A stretch of 64,000 nucleotides of DNA from Candidatus Methanocorpusculum faecipullorum (lineage in GTDB: Archaea; Halobacteriota; Methanomicrobia; Methanomicrobiales; Methanocorpusculaceae): positions 1 to 64,000 of the forward strand of contig JAHLFR010000007.1 of NCBI GenBank assembly GCA_018883755.1, in the 5' to 3' direction. Shown here in pieces: positions 18,442-27,519 of this stretch. Every line of letters begins with the position of its first letter. Positions within the stretch are counted from its first letter, which is position 1. The position numbers and the translations under genes are program-made. The notes beneath the pieces are model-generated. The model made no database searches, had not been told where the DNA came from, and saw only the letters and a list, made by a program, of their open reading frames with translations.

Positions 18442-18707
18442 TATCCTATTCATTCCTCCTGAGAGTATAAATTGCCTCTGCTCCATCTCTCACACAGAAT
18501 AAAATCAGATATTATCCGACATTTTAAAGAGAAAAAACGTGAGTACCGGAGAATGAAAAAACAGAGACAAAGAGATTTCAGATGATTGAAGAATACTCTT
18601 CCCTTACAGATACAGGTATTTCATAAATTTGCATTTGTGAAAATCTCCCAACGAAAATGAATAGACCGATGAAAAAAATACACACTGAATGAATAAAAGA
18701 GAAAATG

Positions 18708-19157
18708 TCAGCGGTTCTGCTGCTGTGCAGAAGCATAGATCTCCTGCATACGCTGCTCAACTGCTGCCATCTGACTCTGCAGTTTTCCAAGAGACTCAGA
18801 AAGCCGTTTACCGGATGCATCCATCTCGGTGATCCGATCACGCAGGAAGGAGATAGCCTCCTCGGTTGACTTCTCAACCGTAACACCTGCACCAATCCCA
18901 ACAAGCATTTTCTTTGAGTCCACTACAGTTGCACGAACGGACACACCGCCGCCCAGGCCTAAGAGGGTGGAAACCTCGCCGTCTGCGGCAGCCAGTGCTT
19001 CTAGTGCCTCAATAGAGGCAAGAGACTCGGCGCGTGCCGTTTCGATAAACCTCAACTGCTGGGACAGAAGCTCAAACTGCTGGGAATACTCTGCGGCATA
19101 GGAACGGAGGGCCTGTACCTCCTGTTCCAACGTTGCCTGATTTGCATTACTCGCCAT
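18708..19157 (-). CDS. pfdA: Prefoldin subunit alpha
   Basis: 149 residues: an N-terminal helix, a beta-hairpin core (VSTLLGLGGGVSVRATVVDS through LVGIGAGVTVEK) and a long C-terminal helix forming the tentacle coiled coil. Two alpha and four beta subunits form the jellyfish-shaped holdase chaperone that hands nascent proteins to the thermosome. Its ATG overlaps the L18Ae gene end by 11 nt. It is the last gene of the ribosomal run before ftsY, which appears to have its own promoter after a 266-bp gap. Confidence 0.94.
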   Translation of the reverse strand: MASNANQATLEQEVQALRSYAAEYSQQFELLSQQLRFIETARAESLASIEALEALAAADGEVSTLLGLGGGVSVRATVVDSKKMLVGIGAGVTVEKSTEEAISFLRDRITEMDASGKRLSESLGKLQSQMAAVEQRMQEIYASAQQQNR

Positions 19158-19332
19158 TGATAGCCTTTACAGAATCAACAGTAATATATTTGCGTTCAAG
19201 CCGGTGCTTGCTTCCAATCGTTGCAAGAGTAAACTCTCCTGCAAGACGCTCACTTGGCGCATCGACTATTTTTGTGTAGGGCTTCATCTGTCCGTCATTT
19301 TTGAACGTGCCCTTAACCTCAAATTTCGGCAT
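19147..19332 (-). CDS. rpl18a: 50S ribosomal protein L18Ae (LX)
   Basis: 61 residues, the short archaeal LX form: begins MPKFEVKGTFKND, central IVDAPSERLAGEFTLATIGS and ends with VDSVKAINGE. It is a small large-subunit protein. It sits between aIF6 (11 nt upstream) and prefoldin alpha (11-nt overlap), the standard archaeal order L39e-L31e-aIF6-L18Ae-PfdA. Confidence 0.96.
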   Translation of the reverse strand: MPKFEVKGTFKNDGQMKPYTKIVDAPSERLAGEFTLATIGSKHRLERKYITVDSVKAINGE

Positions 19333-19343
19333 ATTATTTCACC

Positions 19344-20012
19344 TCACAGAAATCCAAATACATCTTCAATTCTACCGAGTTCAAAACCCGTGGTCGCGTT
19401 TCCCGCCAGATAACCCTTGCTGTTCACGAGCAAACCGGTTCCAATCAGACCGGAACCCATATTCACGGATCCGGTACCGATGGAAACGTCCGCTGTCGGA
19501 AGACTGTTTTCGAGATGAACCAGCTCATCAGGACTGCTCCGGGCAGGTAACAGAACACCTGCATTTGTACAGGCTCCTGCCATACCAACCGTTCCAACGC
19601 CGCCAAATGACATAGGAATCGTCTCGACTTTCAGGAACTCGCCAACCATCCTGCGCATCTCAGACGACATGTCCGGATGCACAACCGCGAATGAATCATT
19701 GGTAAGAATAACGTTCCCTGCCGCATTCATCTCTTCACCGAGAAGCAGGACATCACCATACTCCTGCAGAAGATCAAGTTCTGAATCGTGAATGAGACCG
19801 GAAACAACAAAACCGCGGGAATTGCCGGTGAGGAGAAGACCAATCACGGATGATCCCTGAATAAAGGTAGGAATGACCTCTACATCAAGAGCTTCCGCTA
19901 TCTTTGTTCTGAACTCCTCCGGAGAGTCGAGCGGAACAAATGCAATATCTTCAAAGACACGGGCAAAGACACCGATGTTCGGGTCTCCATTCAGTGACAG
20001 GGTGTGGTCCAT
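19344..20012 (-). CDS. eif6: Translation initiation factor aIF6
   Basis: 222 residues, the pentein-fold anti-association factor with five repeated alpha-beta blocks. Conserved stretches include GDPNIGVFARV, NSRGFVVSGLIHDSEL, GVGTVGMAGACTNAGVLL and GSGLIGTGLLVNSKGYL. It binds the large subunit and prevents premature joining with 30S. It immediately follows L31e (stop and start abut) in the conserved cluster. Confidence 0.97.
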   Translation of the reverse strand: MDHTLSLNGDPNIGVFARVFEDIAFVPLDSPEEFRTKIAEALDVEVIPTFIQGSSVIGLLLTGNSRGFVVSGLIHDSELDLLQEYGDVLLLGEEMNAAGNVILTNDSFAVVHPDMSSEMRRMVGEFLKVETIPMSFGGVGTVGMAGACTNAGVLLPARSSPDELVHLENSLPTADVSIGTGSVNMGSGLIGTGLLVNSKGYLAGNATTGFELGRIEDVFGFL

Positions 20013-20276
20013 TTATTCCTCAGCAAGTTCTGCCTGGACCTGTCCGTCTTCGAACTTCATTGCACGAACACGAATGCGTCTTGGCGGTTTCTGGGATCCA
20101 CGTGCCCAGACTGCTTCGTTAATGCTCTTGTCAAGCTTAACGTCATCACTTTTCATGTGATGCTCAAGGTAGCTGCGGATGTCTTTGATTGCAGCGTTTG
20201 CACGCTTGTAGCACGGGACACGCTTGACATCACGGAGCGGAATAACATATACCTGTTCCTTTTGTGCTTCTACCAT
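20013..20276 (-). CDS. rpl31e: 50S ribosomal protein L31e
   Basis: 87 residues with the L31e pattern [41 protein letters not shown] and [15 protein letters not shown]. It lines the exit-tunnel rim of the large subunit. It lies 4 nt after L39e and directly abuts aIF6. Confidence 0.97.
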   Translation of the reverse strand: MVEAQKEQVYVIPLRDVKRVPCYKRANAAIKDIRSYLEHHMKSDDVKLDKSINEAVWARGSQKPPRRIRVRAMKFEDGQVQAELAEE

Positions 20277-20280
20277 TTTC

Positions 20281-20433
20281 TTACACCTTCAGAGTGCTGC
20301 GTCTCCAGTTGCGTCTGCACGGGTGAGACACAACGTTACGCTTGGTTTTGATCATGACCCAGGCAGGAACACGGCGGTTCTGCTGGGTTGCCTTTGCAAG
20401 ACGAATCTTACGAGCTTTAGTAAGTTTGCTCAT
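20281..20433 (-). CDS. rpl39e: 50S ribosomal protein L39e
   Basis: 50 residues, extremely basic: [20 protein letters not shown] at the start, then [13 protein letters not shown] and [11 protein letters not shown] at the end. This small protein threads into the exit tunnel. It lies 2 nt after the PP-loop gene and 4 nt before L31e. Short length and 17 or so Arg/Lys residues are normal for the family. Confidence 0.97.
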   Translation of the reverse strand: MSKLTKARKIRLAKATQQNRRVPAWVMIKTKRNVVSHPCRRNWRRSTLKV

Positions 20434-20435
20434 GG

Positions 20436-21029
20436 TTAATCACCATTCTTTTTTCGAATGATCAACGACTGTTCATGGTTTTTCGGGAAGAGCGGCACAT
20501 AGTCAATTCCCCGGCGAACCATTTCAGCCCTGATCTCACTTTCGAAATCACCGTTTGGAATCGTCCCGGTTTCGCCGTAGGCGATCTCAAAGGACCGTTC
20601 ACACAGACGGATAATTTCTCTTTTTCCAATGCCAAGCAGAGGCCGCACATAGCTGACCCCGTACTTCATCTCAAGGCTCTGTACTTCGGACTGTGTCCGC
20701 ATCGGGACCCGGTCATCACGACGGGTTCCATCGGCGACCACCTCATATTCCTGTGCAAGTGCACAGAGAGACCGTCGGTGGATTTCATTGATGGCATTTG
20801 CAGGATGCCCGTCCTCAACAATCATGTTGACGACTTCATCAAGGAAACCTGGCGCAAAGACCTGTTTCTTCCAGGGGAAACCGGTTGCCTTTGCCGCCGC
20901 CTCAATGGAAGGGACAGCATGGTTTGGATCGAATACGAAGGTTATCAGCTCCACCTCATAGTCCCGCGCAAGCAGAACTGCGGCAAGCGTACTGTCTTTG
21001 CCGCCGCTGTAGAGCACACCTGCTTTCAT
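20436..21029 (-). CDS. PP-loop ATPase (adenine nucleotide alpha hydrolase family)
   Basis: 197 residues. The pyrophosphatase loop YSGGKDST is at about 7-14, followed by an HUP-type fold with [11 protein letters not shown] and a C-terminal segment [17 protein letters not shown]. This archaeal family sits regularly in the L39e/L31e cluster; it resembles tRNA-modifying or diphthine-ligase-type PP-loop enzymes, but the substrate is not known. Its start overlaps the PDCD5 gene by 4 nt. Confidence 0.82.
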   Translation of the reverse strand: MKAGVLYSGGKDSTLAAVLLARDYEVELITFVFDPNHAVPSIEAAAKATGFPWKKQVFAPGFLDEVVNMIVEDGHPANAINEIHRRSLCALAQEYEVVADGTRRDDRVPMRTQSEVQSLEMKYGVSYVRPLLGIGKREIIRLCERSFEIAYGETGTIPNGDFESEIRAEMVRRGIDYVPLFPKNHEQSLIIRKKNGD

Positions 21030-21358
21030 CCAACCCTGCGGATATTGAATTCCTTTTTCTGCGGTACAATCTGCGAAAGCAACTGCTTGAGTTGGTCATC
21101 AGTAATTTTCTGACGCAGGCGTCCTGACTGGGCAAGAGCGACAATCTGCTGCTCGACTGCTGCGGCAAACTCAGGTTTGGTCAGCTTGATAGTGTTCAGC
21201 CGTTCGCGGGCTTCAGGTTCCATTACCTGCATAAGAACAGACTGGATCTGAGCCTGCATCTGCTGCTGGCGCTGGGCCTGTTCCTGTTCAGCCATCTGCT
21301 GCTGCTGGAGCTGCATCATGCGCTGCCGGCGAAGTTCTGCGAGTTCATCGTCTCCCAT
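21026..21358 (-). CDS. PDCD5-type DNA-binding protein (MTH1615 family)
   Basis: 110 residues. A long Gln-rich N-terminal helix (about 8-40, QQQQMAEQEQAQRQQQMQ) precedes the three-helix core with EPEARERLNTIKLTKPE and ends [10 protein letters not shown]. Archaeal members bind DNA; the eukaryotic homologue is involved in cell death and tubulin-chaperone control. The long polyglutamine-like helix is family-typical. It lies between S19e (33 nt upstream) and the PP-loop gene (4-nt overlap). Confidence 0.92.
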   Translation of the reverse strand: MGDDELAELRRQRMMQLQQQQMAEQEQAQRQQQMQAQIQSVLMQVMEPEARERLNTIKLTKPEFAAAVEQQIVALAQSGRLRQKITDDQLKQLLSQIVPQKKEFNIRRVG

Positions 21359-21391
21359 TTCTGGTCACCACATTCTGTTGTCAGATATTCT

Positions 21392-21841
21392 TTAGTACTT
21401 TGCAAGACCCGGAGCTTCCTTGACAGCCTCTTCCTTTAAGGAGTGGGCAATGTTGTCGAGGAACTTGCGGCCTTTTGCGGAGACACTACGGCCGCCGGTA
21501 ACTTTCTCAATGTAGCCGGCTGCTTCGAGCTGCTGCATAACTTTTCTTGCAATGCTGCCGCTTCCCTTTCTGAAGTGGGACGGCTTAGAGCCGCGGTCCT
21601 GCATACCACCATAGACCGAGCGCATGCGCTCGACTCCAATCGGGCCGTCAACATAGATACGACGCAGCACTGCTGCGGAACGGATGTACCACCAGTCTGG
21701 ATTCTCTGGCGGCATCTGCTTGTGTACTCCCGTTTTTACGTACTCAGACCACTCGGGTGCCTTGATCTCGGACTCGTTCTTGAGTTCCTCGGCAACCTTT
21801 GCGATGAGTGCATTGGCTGGGATGTCAAATACTGTAGTCAT
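21392..21841 (-). CDS. rps19e: 30S ribosomal protein S19e
   Basis: 149 residues with the S19e signature [41 protein letters not shown], and [10 protein letters not shown] near the end. It is needed for small-subunit maturation. ATG at 21841 has GAGG 8 nt upstream; a longer frame to 21910 is not homologous. It heads the S19e-PDCD5-PP-loop-L39e-L31e-aIF6-L18Ae-PfdA run. Confidence 0.97.
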   Translation of the reverse strand: MTTVFDIPANALIAKVAEELKNESEIKAPEWSEYVKTGVHKQMPPENPDWWYIRSAAVLRRIYVDGPIGVERMRSVYGGMQDRGSKPSHFRKGSGSIARKVMQQLEAAGYIEKVTGGRSVSAKGRKFLDNIAHSLKEEAVKEAPGLAKY

Positions 21842-22079
21842 AGACTTTTCCTCACTGTAAGCCCGTGCCTTTCGGCACGATTTGGTTGCACGAGACTTTC
21901 TCTGCAACACATGACATTAACAGTCTGTATGAATTGGTTCCCAGACAATAAATAAGTTCGTGAGAAAAAATTGCAATTATTCTTCTGGAGTACCGAGGGG
22001 TTAGGGTCAAGAGATCCTCAACATAGTCTGGATAAGATATTGAGTGAAATTCTGAAAAACAGAATTAGTCTTGGAAGAA

Positions 22080-22430
22080 TTATTTTTTCTCAAGATAGAA
22101 GGATTTTATTCTGTCGCGTGCCGACTGTTTTTTGGGAGACGTTTTTCCTTTGACCGGAGTGGTTACGGGAAGTTTCCCCCGGTTCTTCGCACCAAGCACT
22201 ACCATTCTACCGCGCGAGTCCAGTACTTCTGCTGATGTTTTCTGGGCAAGCTCGAGAATCTCTTCTTCATCAAGATCACAACTCTGCAGCCATTTAATCT
22301 TGATGACTTTTCTTGCCTCAAGCTGACGGCGCGTTTCTTCCACCAGATCCTCGGTGCAGCCGTTTTTACCAACCCAGATTGTGGGTTTTAGTGTTTGAAT
22401 ATAGGAGTTTGTATCGGATGAGTTGGGCAC
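22080..22430 (-). CDS. YhbY/CRM-domain RNA-binding protein
   Basis: 116 residues. The CRM fold spans about 10-85: LKPTIWVGKNGCTEDLVEE, KVIKIKWLQ and the strand GRMVVLGAKNRGK; a basic tail follows. Bacterial relatives associate with pre-50S ribosomes. The start is GTG at 22430: a TATATATT element at 22451-22458 is centred about 25 nt upstream, so the mRNA probably begins at the start codon (leaderless). Confidence 0.88.
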   Translation of the reverse strand: MPNSSDTNSYIQTLKPTIWVGKNGCTEDLVEETRRQLEARKVIKIKWLQSCDLDEEEILELAQKTSAEVLDSRGRMVVLGAKNRGKLPVTTPVKGKTSPKKQSARDRIKSFYLEKK

Positions 22431-22450
22431 GTGTGGTATCCCTCGTGCCG

Positions 22451-22458
22451 TATATATT
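22451..22458 (-). promoter_or_regulatory. TATA box of the YhbY/CRM gene
   Basis: TATATATT centred about 25 nt before the GTG start, the archaeal TATA-to-transcription-start spacing. It implies a leaderless transcript. Confidence 0.6.
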
Positions 22459-22607
22459 GATCAGTTCTGGGGATAAGAGTTCCCCTGTCAAAATGCCATA
22501 ACATTGTTTTGAAACAAATCAATCGATGTCTCCCGGACACAAATAAAAAAGGATCAATCCGAAAAACTCTTGTAACCACCTGAAAAACACAGCGAGACAG
22601 AAGATAC

Positions 22608-22910
22608 TCACCTCACGGGAAAGCGTATTACGGCACCACAGTTCTTACAGGTGGAGATGACTTTCCCGTGCTGGATGCGGACACGAATATTTTCCCCCGG
22701 TACAAAATATGCATGACAGGCAGGACAAAACGAATGGCGGAACTTTCTTGGCATCCGAAGACGCCTCCGCATTGCAATCTCGCGAGCGAGCGCAACATAC
22801 CGGTTAGCAAGATCGGGATTGTCACGGTTCTTGTGTGCCTGAGTAAAAAGAATTTCAATTCTTTCAAGCGCAATCCCGTTTGCAGCAGGATTTTTTTTGT
22901 GTTGTGCCAT
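22608..22910 (-). CDS. rnp4: Ribonuclease P protein component 4 (Rpp21)
   Basis: 100 residues. Two N-terminal helices (ERIEILFTQAHKN, RYVALAREIAMRRRLRMPRK) are followed by a zinc ribbon FCPACHAYFVPG with partner cysteines in STCKNCG. It is one of the archaeal RNase P subunits that support the RNA in pre-tRNA 5' processing. It follows purN by 5 nt on the same strand. Confidence 0.95.
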   Translation of the reverse strand: MAQHKKNPAANGIALERIEILFTQAHKNRDNPDLANRYVALAREIAMRRRLRMPRKFRHSFCPACHAYFVPGENIRVRIQHGKVISTCKNCGAVIRFPVR

Positions 22911-22915
22911 GTAAC

Positions 22916-23530
22916 TCAGGGTGTCTCCGGCAAAATTTTCACATGACGGCCGGACACGACAAGCCTATCAGCACAGAACAGGGCAACAGCTTCGGGAAAT
23001 GCAATGTGCTCCTGCTCAAGGATCCGCTCATCAAGTGCTTCTTCGTCATCATCATCTAGGACAGGGACTGCTTTCTGCAGGATGATCGGTCCGGAGTCTA
23101 GTCCCTCATCCACAAAATGTACGGTACACCCTGCAATTTTGACACCATACTCCAAAGCCTGACGCTGACCATGAAGACCCGGAAACGCAGGCAGCAAGGC
23201 CGGGTGGATGTTGATCATTTTCCCGGCAAATGCCCGGATAATTTCTGTACCAATTATGCGCATGTACCCAGCACAGACAAAAAGATCAGCATTTACCGAA
23301 TGCATGGCTGCAAGAAGATCAGTCTCAAAATCAGCTTTGGTCGGGTAGTCACGGAAATTCACCACTATCGCAGGAACTCCGGCACATTTTGCCCGTTCAA
23401 TTGCATAGGCATCCTTATTGTCTGTGATGAGAGCAACACACTTTCCATTGATCTCCCCGCGTGCAAGGGCATCCAGTATCGCCTGAAAGTTTGAACCGCG
23501 CCCCGAAGCAAGTACCACAATCCGCTTCAT
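22916..23530 (-). CDS. purN: Phosphoribosylglycinamide formyltransferase
   Basis: 204 residues. It starts MKRIVVLASGRGSNFQAIL (phosphate-binding loop). The catalytic set is in INIHPALLPAFPG (Asn, His) and VHFVDEGLDSGPIILQ (His, Asp). It transfers formyl from 10-formyltetrahydrofolate to GAR in purine synthesis. Methanogens often use PurT instead, so a folate-type PurN implies a formyl-folate or formyl-tetrahydromethanopterin donor; that point is inference. Confidence 0.94.
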   Translation of the reverse strand: MKRIVVLASGRGSNFQAILDALARGEINGKCVALITDNKDAYAIERAKCAGVPAIVVNFRDYPTKADFETDLLAAMHSVNADLFVCAGYMRIIGTEIIRAFAGKMINIHPALLPAFPGLHGQRQALEYGVKIAGCTVHFVDEGLDSGPIILQKAVPVLDDDDEEALDERILEQEHIAFPEAVALFCADRLVVSGRHVKILPETP

Positions 23531-23632
23531 GTTACAGGTATATTAGATGCAAATGGATTATTACATTTTGGCAAAGGAGAGTGTACACAAAGGGCAGATC
23601 CTCATCATGAATCCCACGGAAAAAGTTTCAAC

Positions 23633-24568
23633 TTACTCTCCTGACTCCACGGATCTTTGCTCCGAGACATTCCCAGCTCCAAGGTAGGGATAAGCAATTC
23701 CAAAGAAGATCAGAGCAATCCCAATCCACTGTACCCAGGAGACCGCCTCGGAAAGTATAAGCACAGCACAGATGATCGATGCCGGAAGCTCTGATGAACT
23801 AAGAATGGTTGCAGCACCTGTTGAGATACGGGGAGTTCCAATCGAAAACAGGAACATCGGAAGGGCACACCCAAACAGGCCGAGGATTACCCCATAAATC
23901 CAGATGCCGGAAAAAGCAGTACCGCTCACAATATAGGAAGGTGAGAGAATACAAAGCAAGAGAGCAAGTGAACAGGACATGATCACAAAACTCCGCGTCA
24001 GTGGATGCATCTCGGGTTCTGTATGACCGAGCAGAAACATATAGAGCGCATAGAACAAAGCCGATAACATACCGAATATGACACCATCAGCAGTCAGCAG
24101 AACATTACTGCCCACCAGACCTGCGGCAAGAATTGTTCCGATGATCAGGATCACAACTGCGGCAATTGTTCTCCGCGAAGGAAGTTTTCGTTCCACAAGA
24201 GCCTGAATGATCACACCGATCCACGTAAACTGAAACAACAGAATAACCGATACCGATGCAGGAACACTTTGGAGAGAGAAACAGTAGCAGACACTTACGA
24301 GTGCGATTGAAGCACCGGTCGCAAACATCCGCCCCAGCCGTTTGATCGTCCATGGAGTTGGTGAGACTGGTCGGTGTAAAGACCCTCGAAAAAATCCAGC
24401 ACCGATCAAAACCAACAGAATCAGCCATCCATAAAAGTACTGGCTCATCACCACATCGTTTGCTGTAAATCCTGCCTCATAAGCCAGTTTTATTGTGGGG
24501 GATGACGGTCCGTAACAACAACCTCCAAGAAACACCAGAAACGGAAACAGGAGCCAGCGGACGTTCAT
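23633..24568 (-). CDS. DMT/EamA family transporter
   Basis: 311 residues with ten predicted transmembrane helices in two EamA repeats, for example WLLFPFLVFLGGCCYG at the start and LGLFGCALPMFLFSIGTPRI with SSSELPASIICAVLILSE in the second half. Drug/metabolite exporters of this family carry amino acids, nucleotides or drugs; the substrate is not predictable. It stands alone. Confidence 0.88.
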   Translation of the reverse strand: MNVRWLLFPFLVFLGGCCYGPSSPTIKLAYEAGFTANDVVMSQYFYGWLILLVLIGAGFFRGSLHRPVSPTPWTIKRLGRMFATGASIALVSVCYCFSLQSVPASVSVILLFQFTWIGVIIQALVERKLPSRRTIAAVVILIIGTILAAGLVGSNVLLTADGVIFGMLSALFYALYMFLLGHTEPEMHPLTRSFVIMSCSLALLLCILSPSYIVSGTAFSGIWIYGVILGLFGCALPMFLFSIGTPRISTGAATILSSSELPASIICAVLILSEAVSWVQWIGIALIFFGIAYPYLGAGNVSEQRSVESGE

Positions 24569-24617
24569 AATGTATACTCATATGAGGGTTTTTCCCTCAT
24601 AAGTGCTGTCTTTTCAC

Positions 24618-25949
24618 TCAACGGAAAAAGTACGGCATGATAATGGGGATGATGATCACAACAATCAGCAAATTGGTGATCACACTGCAGAGAGGTAGAG
24701 CATACTCCTCTTTGCCGCGTTTGGCAAGGAAACTCTTGACACCCTCGCGCAACATCTGACCCCCGTCCAGAGGACCAATTGGCAGTGCATTAAAGGTACC
24801 CAAGAGAATGTTAACCCAGGCACACCAGTACAGCACGTGAATTATTTCCCAGAATCCATCAAACGGAGCGGAGAGGAATGCAGGGTCCGGTGTATCTGTT
24901 ACCAGCATGCCAAAGGAACTACTACCTGCAAGAGAGGAGAACGGCAGAACAAGGAAGTTCAAGGCGGACACAAGTACGTCTCCAAGCGTCTCCGGGTGTG
25001 TCCATGCATGCAGAGTATCAGTTATCGCCTGAGGGTCACCATACAGAACGCCCATGAATCCAGAGGTAGTATTTCCTGCTGATAAACCAGTAATATCCGA
25101 AGGTACAGAGGTCAATGTGATGTCATACATCTGCTGCACACCTTTGTACTCACCGAGTACCTGAATTGTCTGACCGGGGATCGTCCCTGCGAGAAGCGTA
25201 GAGATGTCCGTGGTATTTGCAACAGGGACGCCGTCAATTGCAAGAATCACCGTTCCAGGCTGCATGCCTGCAAGATCTGCAGGATATCCTTCATACACCC
25301 CCTGCACAAACGGCACTGTTCCCGGAACAACCATCCCAAGCAACAGAATAAGCGCAAGAATACAGATCGCACCAACCACCAGATTGTTTGTAATGCCCGC
25401 AGCAAACATACGAAGTTTTGTTGCAAGAGGAGACTTTTCGATCTCCTCTTCGTCGGGTTCAACAAAAGCACCAATCGGGATTACCAGAGCCAGGATTCCA
25501 GTATATTTTACACGAATTTTTTCCACACGGGAAAGCAAACCGTGACCAAACTCATGGATAACCACCGCAAACACCAGTGCAAACCACACTGCAAACGTGG
25601 ATGGGACAAAATCGTTCACCCCCGGAATAAGGAGTAAATTCTGCGGCTGAATAATCGGAGAAGGATCAGGTTGAATCAGCATCGTCAGATATGCGGTAAC
25701 GATAATCATTACCGTCATCAGGACACTGCAGGCTGCAACAACAACAACACCAAGCGTTCCGTACACCAGAAATGTTCTGCGAAAACGTGCCAGTACGTCA
25801 AAGATACCCGTCCGAGATGTCCGAACCATCAGGCACGGCCCCATAAAAGCAAATATCTCCGGGTGGAAATTACTCTTTTTAATTTCCCAGCATACCACTG
25901 CGTACACAATCACGCAGATGATCACCAGGGCAACCCATCCGAACTCCAT
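24618..25949 (-). CDS. Site-2 protease family membrane metalloprotease (M50) with PDZ domain
   Basis: 443 residues. Membrane helices at the N-terminus lead to the zinc motif HEFGH (132-136). A PDZ domain spans about 205-280 (VYEGYPADLAGMQPGTVILA and following), and the third zinc ligand lies in NALPIGPLDGGQ (near 396), with terminal helices after it. Such enzymes cut transmembrane anchors within the bilayer, releasing regulators. The substrate is unknown. Confidence 0.9.
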   Translation of the reverse strand: MEFGWVALVIICVIVYAVVCWEIKKSNFHPEIFAFMGPCLMVRTSRTGIFDVLARFRRTFLVYGTLGVVVVAACSVLMTVMIIVTAYLTMLIQPDPSPIIQPQNLLLIPGVNDFVPSTFAVWFALVFAVVIHEFGHGLLSRVEKIRVKYTGILALVIPIGAFVEPDEEEIEKSPLATKLRMFAAGITNNLVVGAICILALILLLGMVVPGTVPFVQGVYEGYPADLAGMQPGTVILAIDGVPVANTTDISTLLAGTIPGQTIQVLGEYKGVQQMYDITLTSVPSDITGLSAGNTTSGFMGVLYGDPQAITDTLHAWTHPETLGDVLVSALNFLVLPFSSLAGSSSFGMLVTDTPDPAFLSAPFDGFWEIIHVLYWCAWVNILLGTFNALPIGPLDGGQMLREGVKSFLAKRGKEEYALPLCSVITNLLIVVIIIPIIMPYFFR

Positions 25950-26096
25950 TGTTCTGTATTGTTCTGCGGTGAAAGGCTAAGAAGTTGATCGTAGGTGTTC
26001 AGCTGAATACTCGTGAACGAAAACAGAAGATGGAGATGAGAAGAGATCACATCCTGCAATGCTCATCGAACAGTTTCCAATCCAAGCTGTATCCAA

Positions 26097-26738
26097 TCAG
26101 ATAAAATCCGTGAGAGCTTTCTGAGACATACGGGCACTGATCTCATCAACCGTCTTCCATGTCTTGCGGGCACACGACGGTGGGCATCCGTTCTCACGAA
26201 GGTACGTTTCCAGAAACCGGATTGTTACAGGATCAGATGGATAGCCGCTGCCTATATCACCAAACTCATTGGAAAGTTCAGTAACAAGCCGATCACGAGT
26301 AACTTTTGCCACAATGCTTGCAGCTCCCACAATCAGAAATTTGTCGTCCGCCTTATGTTCTGAGATCATCTGAAGATCTGTCAGACCAGACAGTTCACGT
26401 ACATGCGATCCGAATCTTACTGCATTGACATCACAGGCATCCACATATACCACGTCCGGCACAAGAGATTGTATCACTGCAGCATGACAGGAAGCAGTGA
26501 ACTCATTCATTGATCCTGACCGGGCGTCGATCTCTGCAGGAGTTCGCACCACGACAGCTGTTTTCCACCGGCATGTAATCTCCTCATAGAGCTCTTCGCG
26601 ACGGTGCGGCGTCAGCTTCTTGGAGTCACGAAGACCAAGACCCGCAAGTTCTGCGGTGTCTAAAACCAGCACACCGGCAGTTACCATTGGCCCGAGAACC
26701 GAACCTTTTCCCGCTTCGTCGACACCGCAGATTTTCAT
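26097..26738 (-). CDS. rnhB: Ribonuclease HII
   Basis: About 213 residues. Catalytic acids lie in CGVDEAGKGS, then VYVDACDVN, and EHKADDKFLIVGAASIVAKV. It removes RNA from RNA-DNA hybrids and single ribonucleotides from DNA. ATG at 26738 (MKICGVDEAGKG) was chosen over GTG at 26756 because the latter would sit only about 14 nt from the TATA element at 26765-26775. It is divergent from the TrkA-type gene and shares its promoter. Confidence 0.95.
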   Translation of the reverse strand: MKICGVDEAGKGSVLGPMVTAGVLVLDTAELAGLGLRDSKKLTPHRREELYEEITCRWKTAVVVRTPAEIDARSGSMNEFTASCHAAVIQSLVPDVVYVDACDVNAVRFGSHVRELSGLTDLQMISEHKADDKFLIVGAASIVAKVTRDRLVTELSNEFGDIGSGYPSDPVTIRFLETYLRENGCPPSCARKTWKTVDEISARMSQKALTDFI

Positions 26739-26764
26739 CAGATCAATATCTATCACAGGGAATA

Positions 26765-26775
26765 GGTATAATACC
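26765..26775. promoter_or_regulatory. Symmetric TATA element shared by rnhB and the TrkA-type gene
   Basis: GGTATAATACC reads almost the same on both strands (arms GGTAT/ATACC). Its centre is about 28 nt before ATG 26798 on the plus strand and about 32 nt before ATG 26738 on the minus strand, so one box could drive both, leaderless to the right. Confidence 0.5.
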
Positions 26776-26797
26776 CCACGATCCCAAACGATTCAGC

Positions 26798-27454
26798 ATG
26801 TATCTCATCATCGTAGGTCTTGGCGGCATCGGCAGAAGTCTTGCCGGCATCGCCTCCGAGAATGGTCACAGCGTGGTTGTCATCGATCGTGACGAGGAAC
26901 GTTGTGCTGAAATTCTTACCCAGTATGATCTCCTTGCCATAGCAGGCAACGCCACTGACAAAGCGGTGCTTGAGGACGCAGGAGTGGACCGGGCAGATGC
27001 TCTTGTTGCAACAACAAGTGATGATGCCCTCAATCTGATGGCATGCTGGCTTGCAAAGCGCTACAATGTGAGAACGCTTGTCTCTATTGTGAACCAGAAG
27101 GAACATTCGGAACTGTTCAAAGAGGTTGGTGTCCGCATTAGTGAAAACCCAGATGAGATCGTTGCCCGCAGCCTCTACGTCTGGTCGGAAAACCCCAATA
27201 CCCAATTACTTGCATCCATTGCCGGCGGCAGTATTTTCGAGATCAAAGTCAGCGAGGGGGCACAAGGGGTTAATAAAACGGTACGTGAAGTATCTGACGT
27301 GAAAGATATGCTGTATATTGCGATTCAGAGAAACGGGAAACTCATCATTCCTTCTGGAAACGTCACATTCCAGCCAGACGATGTCATCACAGTCTTTACC
27401 AAAAAAGAATCGGAAGGAAGATCTGTGGAGTATATGGACAGCCTGTTCCACTGA
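26798..27454 (+). CDS. TrkA-type NAD-binding potassium channel/transport regulator
   Basis: 218 residues: TrkA-N Rossmann domain (MYLIIVGLGGIGRSLAG, with VVIDRDEERC near 30-40 and AIAGNATDKAVLEDAGV near 47-65) and a C-terminal RCK/TrkA-C domain from about 135, including IPSGNVTFQPDDVITVFTK. It gates potassium uptake subunits by binding nucleotides. No Trk membrane subunit is nearby. The ATG follows the shared TATA element at the spacing expected for a leaderless transcript. Confidence 0.9.
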   Translation: MYLIIVGLGGIGRSLAGIASENGHSVVVIDRDEERCAEILTQYDLLAIAGNATDKAVLEDAGVDRADALVATTSDDALNLMACWLAKRYNVRTLVSIVNQKEHSELFKEVGVRISENPDEIVARSLYVWSENPNTQLLASIAGGSIFEIKVSEGAQGVNKTVREVSDVKDMLYIAIQRNGKLIIPSGNVTFQPDDVITVFTKKESEGRSVEYMDSLFH

Positions 27455-27519
27455 CAAAAAATCATTTTTATTAGAACAGTATCTATTGGAAAAAAAGGTG
27501 TCAGAGGTAAATGGGATGA

